From a virus, in the IMG/VR virus record IMGVR_UViG_3300045970_000150, positions 1 to 33,973 of that record: 33,973 nt of DNA. One strand, written 5' to 3'. Both the position numbers and the translations under genes were made by a program. A model generated the notes under the pieces. It was not told where the DNA came from, did no database searches, and was given only the letters and a program-made list of their open reading frames with translations. Shown piece after piece: positions 24,512-30,648 of this stretch (within the stretch, counting starts at the first letter, position 1; the number at the start of each line of letters is the position of its first letter).

Positions 24512-24796
24512 ATGAACCAAGAAAAAATCCAGGAAGCCAGGATAATGCTCTGTCATTACCTGGCTTCTTTAGCCAAAGAAAAGGGTCTGACAACCTATAA
24601 AATTGCAGAAATTACAGGATTTAAACAACCCAATGTCCACCGCATGTTGTCAGGCAGATATGCGCCGAGCCTTGATAATTTCATCAAACTATGCGATGCC
24701 ATTCAGACTTATGTTTTCATCATTGATAAAAATGCGGATGATGATTTGGCGGTGTTGATGAAAAATAGATGGATCGGAAAGGCTAATCAATCGTAA
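24512..24796 (+). CDS. XRE-family helix-turn-helix regulator
   Basis: This 94-residue protein has a clear Cro/CI-type helix-turn-helix at residues ~26-58 (LTTYKIAEITGFKQPNVHRMLSGRYAPSLDNFIKLCDA). Its C-terminal tail has a DKNADDDLAVLMKNRW motif seen in small Bacteroidota XRE proteins. It begins one base after the small gene at 24295-24510, so the two form a single transcript under the promoter-operator at 24211-24243. It is likely a DNA-binding repressor of its own operon, and either an antitoxin or a phage regulator. Confidence 0.85.
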   Translation: MNQEKIQEARIMLCHYLASLAKEKGLTTYKIAEITGFKQPNVHRMLSGRYAPSLDNFIKLCDAIQTYVFIIDKNADDDLAVLMKNRWIGKANQS

Positions 24797-24811
24797 ATAA
24801 AAAAATAATTG

Positions 24812-24819
24812 TACTTTTG
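24812..24819 (+). promoter_or_regulatory. -7 promoter box for a candidate small RNA
   Basis: TACTTTTG matches the Bacteroidota TAnnTTTG -7 consensus exactly and lies 16 bases after the XRE stop, within an AT-rich run. No protein-coding frame of quality follows before a terminator at 24933. The -33 element is not clear. Confidence 0.5.
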
Positions 24820-24837
24820 CGGCGTTGTCACATCGGG

Positions 24838-24845
24838 TGCGTCAC
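24838..24845 (-). repeat. Inverted copy of GTGACGCA site
   Basis: TGCGTCAC is the reverse complement of GTGACGCA, which occurs twice in direct orientation just before integrase 1 (25097-25104 and 25110-25117). Three copies within 280 bases next to an integrase may be arm-type integrase sites or regulator sites. An 8-mer can recur by chance, so the proximity and arrangement carry the weight. Confidence 0.45.
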
Positions 24846-24932
24846 ATTTGCGGCACATCAAAAGGGCAACCAACCGGCAACCGGCACACATGACATGATC
24901 CCGCGGGCGGTCATGTGTCCTGGTCGGACAAC

Positions 24933-24962
24933 AAACGGATCATCCACAATGATCCGTTTTTT
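24933..24962 (+). terminator. Intrinsic terminator
   Basis: AAACGGATCAT (24933-24943), a CCACA loop, then ATGATCCGTTT (24949-24959) form a perfect 11-bp hairpin that runs straight into a T tract (24957-24962). This is a textbook rho-independent terminator, ending either the XRE operon or the candidate small RNA before the integrase promoter. Confidence 0.88.
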
Positions 24963-25061
24963 GTTTATTTCCCTTTCATATCACCGCGATCCCGCCGGTG
25001 ATCCACACAAACCCGGATGAACATATTACCACATTTTCCCGCTTTATTCCGGTTTATGTGT

Positions 25062-25069
25062 TACATTTG
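25062..25069 (+). promoter_or_regulatory. -7 promoter box for integrase 1
   Basis: TACATTTG matches TAnnTTTG and lies about 50 bases upstream of the integrase start, beginning just before a GCGGCACA stretch. The 14-base ACATTTGCGGCACA around it also occurs at 24844-24857, upstream. No clear -33 element is seen at the ideal spacing. Confidence 0.6.
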
Positions 25070-25092
25070 CGGCACACAAACGCCACAATTTC

Positions 25093-25117
25093 AAAAGTGA
25101 CGCATAAAAGTGACGCA
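25093..25117 (+). repeat. Tandem 12-bp direct repeat upstream of integrase 1
   Basis: AAAAGTGACGCA occurs at 25093-25104 and again at 25106-25117, a 13-base period that ends two bases before the integrase ATG at 25120. Its core GTGACGCA recurs inverted at 24838-24845. Candidates are integrase arm-type sites, an excisionase site, or an operator controlling integrase. Confidence 0.6.
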
Positions 25118-25119
25118 CC

Positions 25120-26289
25120 ATGAAAACCCGCTATGTGCTTACATTCGGCCGCACCGGCATTGATGAGGTGGACAACACCGGTTTGGTTCAGTTGAAAATC
25201 TATTTTTCCCGCACCCACCGCATTTTCCGTTCCACCGGCGTGCGCATCACCGCCGATGCCTGGGATGACCGCCGCGGGGTGATCAAACCCAAATCGGCAA
25301 AACACATTCGCGACATGGCCGCCATCAACACCGTGATCCAACGGTTGGATCAGCACGAATTTGATCTGATCCGGGACGGCCGCGCCATGACCGTGGCCGA
25401 TGTGGATCGGATCATGCAACGCGGGGATGATCACCGCGTGTTCAATGCATTCATGGCCGCCGAAATGACGAAGGAAAACGCATTGGCACCATCCACCCGC
25501 CGATCCCATGGCAACACCATCCGGTTTTTCAATCTGTTCAACGCGCGGGTCACGTTTGCGGAACTGACGTTTGACACCATCCGGGAATTTGATAATTTTC
25601 TGCGGGAACAATCGTTGGCCGACAATACCATCCACGCCCACCACAAGCGCATCAAACGCCATATCCAATCCGCGGTTGTGCAAAACATCATCCGGGCGGA
25701 TCAGAACCCGTATAAGGGATTTAAAGCGGTGAAAACTCAAAATGAAATGGTGGCGTTGACCATGGATGAAATCAACGCGGTGGCCGCGCTGAATTATACG
25801 GGTTTTGTGCAGCTGGATTGGGTGCGGGACATGTTTTTGTTTTCGTGTTTCACCGGTTTGCGGTTTTCCGATGTGTCCGCCCTGGAAACCACCCACATCG
25901 AAACGTTGCCATCGGGCGGCCATCAGATCGTGTTGCACCGCATGCGCAAAGTGGCGCGCCCGGTGTTCATCCCGGTGGATCAATTGTTTAATGGCCGCGG
26001 GGAAACCATTTTAAAAAAGTACATGCCGCAATCCGGGGTCATTTTCCCGCCAGTGTCCAACCCGCGATGCAATGAACTGATAAAAATCATCGCGCGGGAT
26101 GCCGGCATCACCCGGCGCGTCACCTTTCACACCGGCCGCCATACATGCGCCACACAAATCGGCGCGAAAACCAACGATCCCATGCTGATCATGGGGATTT
26201 TGGGCATCACAAAGATGGAAACGGCCATGGTTTATATCAAACTTTCTAAAGAAATCATGACGGCAAAGGTGTCACAAATCAATTGGTGA
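25120..26289 (+). CDS. int: Tyrosine integrase (Bacteroidota phage/transposon type)
   Basis: This 389-residue recombinase has an N-terminal arm-binding region (to ~110), a SAM-like core-binding domain (~110-205) and a catalytic domain with Arg248 (TGLRFSDV), Lys277 (HRMRKVA), His337-x-x-Arg340 (FHTGRHT) and nucleophile Tyr372 (VYIKLS). The usual second His (L-G-H) is replaced by Ile363 in LGITKMETAMVY, an uncommon change at a position that normally helps orient the scissile phosphate; some active recombinases tolerate a change here. It follows the repeated 8-bp sites and a promoter box, as expected for a phage integrase next to attP. The 3' end is nearly flush with the convergent gene at 26293. 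Confidence 0.92.
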   Translation: MKTRYVLTFGRTGIDEVDNTGLVQLKIYFSRTHRIFRSTGVRITADAWDDRRGVIKPKSAKHIRDMAAINTVIQRLDQHEFDLIRDGRAMTVADVDRIMQRGDDHRVFNAFMAAEMTKENALAPSTRRSHGNTIRFFNLFNARVTFAELTFDTIREFDNFLREQSLADNTIHAHHKRIKRHIQSAVVQNIIRADQNPYKGFKAVKTQNEMVALTMDEINAVAALNYTGFVQLDWVRDMFLFSCFTGLRFSDVSALETTHIETLPSGGHQIVLHRMRKVARPVFIPVDQLFNGRGETILKKYMPQSGVIFPPVSNPRCNELIKIIARDAGITRRVTFHTGRHTCATQIGAKTNDPMLIMGILGITKMETAMVYIKLSKEIMTAKVSQINW

Positions 26290-26292
26290 CCA

Positions 26293-26781
26293 CTATTGTT
26301 TTGAAAAAGTAACCGGATAGTCATATGATTTTAGAACCGGGTAAAAATCGTTAAACGTTTGGTTCATAATGTTCCCGGAAGATGTGGCATAATGCCAGTC
26401 ATCCCAAATGATATTCGCATCACTAAAGGCAATGGCCGATCCGGCCGACATGCCGGATTGTTTCACCCGGATAATTATGTCGTCACCTGAAAAGGTGATG
26501 TTCATGGTATAATCGTAATGCAATCCCTTTTCCGGCCGTTTGGCATCGGTGACAAGTTGCATGAAATCTAAATCCTTTGTTTTAAAAGTGAATCCGTGAC
26601 TGACCAAATGTTTGCCAAATTCCATGAAATTTGTTTGTGCATTCCGATCCGTTGATATGGTGATTAGGTTGTCACCCTTATGTGCAATGTTGTTTTTTTC
26701 GGCAATATAGTCATCATTATATTGTGAAAAAACATTTCCCGAAAACATAATGCACACAAACATGAGTGTTTTTTGTTTCAT
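26293..26781 (-). CDS. Secreted protein of lysogeny region (possible superinfection exclusion)
   Basis: This 162-residue protein has an N-terminal signal peptide (KTLMFVCIMFSGNVFSQ) ending in SQ, the common Bacteroidota pattern. A single strand-rich domain follows (NLITISTDRNAQTNF, FTFKTKDLDFMQLVTD, YTMNITFSGDDIIIRVKQSG), resembling small periplasmic domains of the DUF4468 type in general pattern. It lies on the minus strand behind the repressor-like gene, 41 bases downstream, so it would be made in lysogens. A secreted product from a lysogeny operon is often for superinfection exclusion or lysogenic conversion (inference). Confidence 0.72.
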   Translation of the reverse strand: MKQKTLMFVCIMFSGNVFSQYNDDYIAEKNNIAHKGDNLITISTDRNAQTNFMEFGKHLVSHGFTFKTKDLDFMQLVTDAKRPEKGLHYDYTMNITFSGDDIIIRVKQSGMSAGSAIAFSDANIIWDDWHYATSSGNIMNQTFNDFYPVLKSYDYPVTFSKQ

Positions 26782-26822
26782 TATTTTAGTTTTTTTAAGC
26801 CAATCAATTAATGTGCCAACAT

Positions 26823-27287
26823 TTATTTATCCGGAACGTTGAATTTCTTGAGTAAATCCATATTTATACCCGCAAGTAATTTGTTTTGTTCCATTAAATT
26901 TTCAACCATTGCCATCAATTTATCCGTTTGTTGATCCTTAAAATATTGTTTTTCGGGTTCCCGTTCATTGAACATTTCAACCACCACGTTGTGTTTCTTT
27001 TCCAGGTTTTTTCCTATCTGAACACCGTCATTTCCAATTATTAGGGATGTTTTCGTGCGCATGTCTATGAGATTGATCAGCAATGCCAATTTCATTTTTT
27101 CTGATATATCAATCAGGTCATGAATAGTGATATTTCCATCTTTGAATTTTCTGTTGAATGTTGTCGGATACCATTCAATCATTGTGATCATTTCACCTAT
27201 GGTCAACCCGCGTGATTTAGCAATTTGAACCAATGCGTTTTTCAGGTGCTTATGGATGGAAACATCAATGTTTGTGCGCGTTTTCAT
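26823..27287 (-). CDS. Repressor-like HTH protein with C-terminal coiled coil
   Basis: This 154-residue protein starts at the ATG at 27287; the frame runs back to 27329, but the first 14 residues there are unlikely. The N-terminal part (IHKHLKNALVQIAKSRGLTIGEMITMIEWYPTTFNRKFKDGNITIHDLIDISEKM) reads as an XRE-type helix-turn-helix. The C-terminal part (DQQTDKLMAMVENLMEQNKLL) is a heptad-like helix for oligomerisation. It is divergent from the early operon at 27433 and shares a ~145-base intergenic region with it, which is the cI/cro geometry. It is the best candidate for the phage repressor. Confidence 0.75.
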   Translation of the reverse strand: MKTRTNIDVSIHKHLKNALVQIAKSRGLTIGEMITMIEWYPTTFNRKFKDGNITIHDLIDISEKMKLALLINLIDMRTKTSLIIGNDGVQIGKNLEKKHNVVVEMFNEREPEKQYFKDQQTDKLMAMVENLMEQNKLLAGINMDLLKKFNVPDK

Positions 27288-27355
27288 TACAATTATATTT
27301 TTTATATGAATTTTAAACAATTTATACACAATGGGCGGTTAATAACTATTAGTCG

Positions 27356-27395
27356 TATTTTTGTTGTTTTGTTCCGATATTTGTGTTTATGTTTG
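27356..27395 (+). promoter_or_regulatory. Early promoter region with two -7 boxes
   Basis: TATTTTTG (27356-27363) and TATGTTTG (27388-27395) both match TAnnTTTG. TTTG at 27368-27371 lies 16 bases before the second box, and TTG at 27364-27366 lies 21 bases before it, either of which could serve as the -33. This is the divergent region between the minus-strand repressor-like gene and the + strand early operon, so repressor sites should lie here. No long palindrome was found. Confidence 0.6.
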
Positions 27396-27432
27396 CGTTT
27401 TGTTTTATTAAAAGTACACAAATTTAATTGCC

Positions 27433-27627
27433 ATGTCAATCGAAATTGAAACAAAACCCATTAAAAAAAGGGACGAGGCCATCCGTTCATATTTTGTTGA
27501 TCGCTACAAAGAAGGTTTAAGAAGCGATGTAATTGTTGATGAAATCAGTGAAAAATATTTTGTCACAAAAAGATGCGCAATTAGAATATTGTCACCAATG
27601 AGGCAATTATTAAGAATCAAAAACTGA
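27433..27627 (+). CDS. Small early DNA-binding protein (Cro-position)
   Basis: This is a 64-residue basic protein (IRSYFVDRYKEGLRSDVIVDEISEKYFVTKRCAIRILSPM) with a pattern consistent with a helix-turn-helix: VIVDEISEKYFVTKRCAIRIL. It is the first gene of the rightward early operon, directly opposite the repressor-like gene, the position of Cro in lambdoid switches. I do not recognise a named family. Its stop is coupled by TGATG to the next gene. Confidence 0.65.
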   Translation: MSIEIETKPIKKRDEAIRSYFVDRYKEGLRSDVIVDEISEKYFVTKRCAIRILSPMRQLLRIKN

Positions 27628-27953
27628 TGGAAACGCAAAACGACATCAAAATGGTTTTAATGACTGAATCCGAGTTGGAACAATTGATCACCCGCGTGAT
27701 CAACCGCGTGATTAACAACATCAACCCAACTTCACACCTATTTCCGCCGCCAACACCACCTGGACAACGTGCGTTTTCTAAACTTTTGACCAAAAAACAA
27801 ATTTGCGAACGCATTGGCATTGGACATACCATTTGGGAAAAATACAAGGATGAATTAATAGTGGCGGGAATGTTCCAACGCGGCGGGTTTGGGTCAACGT
27901 GGTGCATGATGGAAACCGATTTAGAAAGATACATTGAATCAAAAACGAAATAA
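27627..27953 (+). CDS. Excisionase-like HTH protein
   Basis: This 108-residue protein has an N-terminal acidic helix (ESELEQLITRVINRVINNI), a proline-rich linker (FPPPTPPGQ) and a C-terminal winged-helix-like part (LTKKQICERIGIGHTIWEKYKDELIVAGMFQRGG, then a tail with ERYIESK). The latter resembles MerR/excisionase-type DNA-binding domains (HTH_17-like). Within the gene, GATCAC-CCGC-GTGATC (27686-27701) is a small inverted repeat, probably a coding coincidence. In a temperate phage such a protein may direct excision or act as an early regulator. Confidence 0.7.
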   Translation: METQNDIKMVLMTESELEQLITRVINRVINNINPTSHLFPPPTPPGQRAFSKLLTKKQICERIGIGHTIWEKYKDELIVAGMFQRGGFGSTWCMMETDLERYIESKTK

Positions 27954-27974
27954 TCAAACCAAAAATCAACACCT

Positions 27975-28298
27975 ATGAAACGCGAAAAAATCCAAAACTA
28001 TTTCCCGCAATACACCCAGGGGGAAACCGCGGCCATGAAATCGGCCGTGGATGATTTCAAACAATTGCCACCGGATGAACGGGCGAAAATATTACATGAA
28101 TTAAAATGCAAATGCGGTTTGAATATGGCGGATGAAATTTCACGCCACAACGCCCGGTGTTGCCGTGATCTGAAAACACAATCCGTCAAACCCATGTGCG
28201 GGGAACCCATTGAACACAAACGCGGCGAATGGGGAAATTTAATCGTGGCCGTCCAAAAACAGTTTGGTATTGCACCGTCCGAAATCCACGCCCTGTGA
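27975..28298 (+). CDS. Hypothetical early protein
   Basis: This is a 107-residue protein with KREKIQNYFPQYTQGETAAMKSAVDDFKQLPPDERAKILHEL, a helical start, and Cys residues at CKCG, RCC and MCG that could bind zinc. I recognise no family. It has its own short AT-rich leader and is followed by a GTGA-overlapping gene. Confidence 0.7.
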   Translation: MKREKIQNYFPQYTQGETAAMKSAVDDFKQLPPDERAKILHELKCKCGLNMADEISRHNARCCRDLKTQSVKPMCGEPIEHKRGEWGNLIVAVQKQFGIAPSEIHAL

Positions 28299-28489
28299 AC
28301 CGCAAACAAGAAAATGAACGCATTTACAACGTGTTCTGTGAAACGTTCACACCCTATGAAATCAATGCCAACCCGCGTTTGGGAATTTTGTTCCGCGTCA
28401 TCCAGGGCGTGCGGGGAACCTATCGGAAAATTGAATCACGTTTTTTAGATGAACTGACAATTTTAATGATCAAGCATGGCAACAGATAA
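28295..28489 (+). CDS. Small hypothetical protein
   Basis: The GTG at 28295 overlaps the preceding stop (GTGA) and gives 64 residues (NRKQENERIYNVFCETFTPYEI, then RVIQGVRGTYRKIESRF). The start is deduced from this coupling; upstream codons of the same frame lie inside the preceding gene. The protein is basic and helical, with no family recognised. Confidence 0.6.
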   Translation: MNRKQENERIYNVFCETFTPYEINANPRLGILFRVIQGVRGTYRKIESRFLDELTILMIKHGNR

Positions 28490-28748
28490 ACGCATGTCCG
28501 TCCGCATGGCCGTGATTTTGGCCATGGCCAAAATGCCAACGGAATTTTCCATGTTGGCATTCACCCAAAAGGTGCGCGAGTTGTGCGGCCGTCCGCATTT
28601 GATGGACACATCCATTTCGGCCACCATGCGCCGGTGCCGGTCGGCAAAGGAAATCAATTTTGAATGCATTGACAATCGGCGCGCCATTTACCACAAATAT
28701 GAACCGGGTGTTCAGACATCCTTTGATTTTTCGCGCCGGTATGTATAA
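28476..28748 (+). CDS. Hypothetical early protein, possible winged helix
   Basis: This is a 90-residue protein. MAVILAMAKMPTEFSMLAFTQKVRELCG, followed by HLMDTSISATMRRCRSAKEINFECIDNRRAIYHKY, resembles a helix-helix-wing layout of small DNA-binding proteins in phage early regions. It overlaps both neighbours. The call is by shape only. Confidence 0.6.
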   Translation: MATDKRMSVRMAVILAMAKMPTEFSMLAFTQKVRELCGRPHLMDTSISATMRRCRSAKEINFECIDNRRAIYHKYEPGVQTSFDFSRRYV

Positions 28749-29112
28749 ACCATCCATGACCGGAAATAAAAAGTGTGCCACCCGCTATTGTCGCGGGGTG
28801 GTCACCGATTATCACGCCCATTGCGCCAAATGCCGCAAAATTGCCTATAAACAACGCCACCCGGAAAGGTATGCATTTTATGTGTTGAAAAACAACGCCC
28901 GCCGCCGTGGCAAGCCGTTCACGTTGACCATGGATGATTTCAAATCATTGGTGGAAACGTCCGGATATATGTCCGGGCGTGGCCGCGCCGGGGATTGTTT
29001 AAGCATTGACCGCATTGATTCATCAATGGGATATGTTCCCGGCAACGTCCGGGTGATTAGTGTTTCAGAAAATTCACGCAAATCAAACCGGGATAATTAT
29101 TGCCCGTTTTAA
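28741..29112 (+). CDS. HNH-like phage protein with N-terminal zinc motif
   Basis: This protein of about 123 residues starts at the ATG at 28741; 28756 is an alternative. The first part contains four to five Cys/His (CATRYCRG, HAHCAKCRK) resembling a zinc ribbon. The second half has the HNH-like SIDRIDSSMGYVPGNVRVIS motif. The usual first His of HNH is replaced here, so cleavage activity is doubtful. Homing-type HNH genes and HNH-derived DNA-binding proteins are common in early phage regions. Confidence 0.72.
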   Translation: MYKPSMTGNKKCATRYCRGVVTDYHAHCAKCRKIAYKQRHPERYAFYVLKNNARRRGKPFTLTMDDFKSLVETSGYMSGRGRAGDCLSIDRIDSSMGYVPGNVRVISVSENSRKSNRDNYCPF

Positions 29113-29132
29113 CTTAAATCAAACCAACCAAA

Positions 29133-29426
29133 ATGGACGCGAAACAATTTTACAACCATCAGATTTCCATTGGAAACACCAACGTGTTTGACATCATGGA
29201 CAAATATGCAACACATTGCATCACCGAATTCACCACCGATCACGGGGTGCGTGACCTGATGCAACGCCAACAAAACGTCATTAATCACGTCAATGCGGAA
29301 TTGAAGCAATTGCGCCGTGAACTGGCGGACGTGGTGGAAACCGAACTGGAAGATAAAAAAAACCACCACGGGTGCCAGGATGTGACGTGTTGCAAGGAAT
29401 ATTTTGATGCACCTCAAAATACCTGA
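29133..29426 (+). CDS. Hypothetical coiled-coil protein
   Basis: This is a 97-residue protein with a central helix (QRQQNVINHVNAELKQLRRELADVV) that fits a coiled coil, and a Cys/His-rich end (HHGCQDVTCCKEYF) that may bind metal. No family is recognised. It lies immediately before the replication initiator. Confidence 0.65.
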   Translation: MDAKQFYNHQISIGNTNVFDIMDKYATHCITEFTTDHGVRDLMQRQQNVINHVNAELKQLRRELADVVETELEDKKNHHGCQDVTCCKEYFDAPQNT

Positions 29427-29430
29427 TCCA

Positions 29431-30348
29431 ATGGCCAAACGTTTCACCGATCCGTCCAAATGGGAACGCGCATGGTTTCGCCGGTTGACACCGGTTCAAA
29501 AATGCTTTGTGTTATTTTTATTTGACCGGTGCGACAATGCCGGCGTTTGGGTAGTGGATATGGAAACTGCTGAATTTTTCATCGGCGGTGACGTGGGTGA
29601 TCCTTTTTCCTTCATTCCGGATGATTTTCCGGTCATTCCGCTGTGCGGTGGAAATAAATGGTTCATTCCAAAATTTTTATCATTTCAATATCAAAACGGT
29701 TTGAATTCAAAAAAACCGGCCATTGTTTCGGTGGTTAATATGTTGGCGCGTCATGGTTTAATAAAAAAAACAAATGAATTGTTTGGGAATGATTTTCTAA
29801 CAATTACCGAATCATTAACTAATGATTCGGCAATTGTTAAAGACAAGACAAGACAAGAAAAAGATAATAAAGGGGGTGTGGGGGAAAACAACGTGATTGA
29901 TTTTGACGCCATCATCCTGATCAACACCACCAATTTGTTGGAATCAACAATATGGTTGGAACAATTGGCCATTGCCCACAAACTGACCATGGCGCAATTG
30001 AATGACCAGCTTGACGCATTCATCACGGATTTGAAGTTGAAAAAGGATGCACGCCCGTTGAATGAACTGCGAAACCATTTTGTCAACGTAGTCCGAAAAA
30101 ACGCGCCCGTCATCCGCAAAAACGCCGGGATCACCACCGCGCCCGTGGCCAAATCCATGGACACGCGGGACGAACTGGACGCTGAAAGTGCAAAACATCT
30201 GTTCACCATCACCGGCCATGCCATCAGGTTCAAAGATGAACTGACTGAAGAACACCAACGCATTTTGAAAACCTATTGGGCGGGTAAACCCAAAAAAATA
30301 ACCATGGATGCCGCCGCCCTGGCGGATAAATTTTCAATCCAAAAATGA
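29431..30348 (+). CDS. Replication initiator / replisome organiser
   Basis: This protein of about 305 residues starts at the ATG at 29431 (MAKRFTDPSKWERAWFRRL). Its first ~110 residues (W-x-x-x-W-F-R-x-L-x-P, K-C-F-V-L-F-L-F-D-R-C-D-N-A-G-V-W) match the N-terminal winged-helix of phage replication proteins. Conserved cues are CDNAGVW and FQYQNGL. A low-complexity linker (RQEKDNKGGVGENN) leads to a helical C-terminal domain (~175-300). It is the only obvious replication gene; no helicase or polymerase is visible, so host functions must be borrowed. The phage origin is commonly near or inside this gene in such genomes, and the linker region at 29840-29880 is AT- and A-rich. Confidence 0.82.
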   Translation: MAKRFTDPSKWERAWFRRLTPVQKCFVLFLFDRCDNAGVWVVDMETAEFFIGGDVGDPFSFIPDDFPVIPLCGGNKWFIPKFLSFQYQNGLNSKKPAIVSVVNMLARHGLIKKTNELFGNDFLTITESLTNDSAIVKDKTRQEKDNKGGVGENNVIDFDAIILINTTNLLESTIWLEQLAIAHKLTMAQLNDQLDAFITDLKLKKDARPLNELRNHFVNVVRKNAPVIRKNAGITTAPVAKSMDTRDELDAESAKHLFTITGHAIRFKDELTEEHQRILKTYWAGKPKKITMDAAALADKFSIQK

Positions 30349-30349
30349 C

Positions 30350-30637
30350 ATGAAAAAAAACATCATCAGATTTTTATACACCGTTTGGGTTCACATCCTA
30401 TTTCAATACCATAAGCAAATGGCCATTTCTGCGTGGAAGACCACCGGCAAACGCCATTGGGTTGTCATGATCGGCGGCCGCATGCGCGTGGTGGACAATG
30501 CCTATTTGCACCGGTTCAACCGGTTGGCTAAAAAAGAGGGAATCCGGGGTTGGGATTTGATCCGGTTGTCCAATGACGGATTGTTTGCCACACCGCCGGG
30601 AACTTACATGAATCGTAAATATCCTAAAACCAAATAA
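30350..30637 (+). CDS. Hypothetical protein with short hydrophobic N-terminus
   Basis: This is a 95-residue protein with an N-terminal FLYTVWVHILFQY that could be a weak membrane segment, followed by a basic domain (KRHWVVMIGGRMRVVDNAYLHRFNRLAKKEG). It starts just after the replication gene stop. No family is recognised. Confidence 0.65.
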   Translation: MKKNIIRFLYTVWVHILFQYHKQMAISAWKTTGKRHWVVMIGGRMRVVDNAYLHRFNRLAKKEGIRGWDLIRLSNDGLFATPPGTYMNRKYPKTK

Positions 30638-30648
30638 ATCACAATACC

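Larger units (their letters stand above)
24825..24963 (+). ncRNA. Candidate structured small RNA upstream of integrase 1
   Basis: Between the -7 box at 24812 and the terminator at 24933-24962 lie about 140 bases without a credible gene. They include a hairpin with a 9-bp perfect stem, ACACATGAC (24886-24894) with GTCATGTGT (24910-24918), whose loop holds the self-complementary CCCGCGGG, and a direct repeat ACCGGCA twice just before it. Promoter, hairpin and intrinsic terminator in this order are how a trans-acting or antisense RNA would look. The alternative is simply a leader or attP region with a terminator for the XRE operon. The start is estimated from the promoter box. Confidence 0.4.

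Noticed and set aside
24817-25020. 67-residue frame over the candidate small RNA
   Set aside because: It crosses the perfect terminator hairpin, has no plausible start context and no domain-like composition.
25054-25983. 309-residue minus-strand frame opposite integrase 1
   Set aside because: It is antisense to a well-supported integrase and His-rich in the way mirror frames of this codon style are; no family pattern.
27686-27701. GATCAC-CCGC-GTGATC operator inside the excisionase-like gene
   Set aside because: It arises from the repeated coding text for ITRVINRVI and lies within the gene; weak evidence for regulation.
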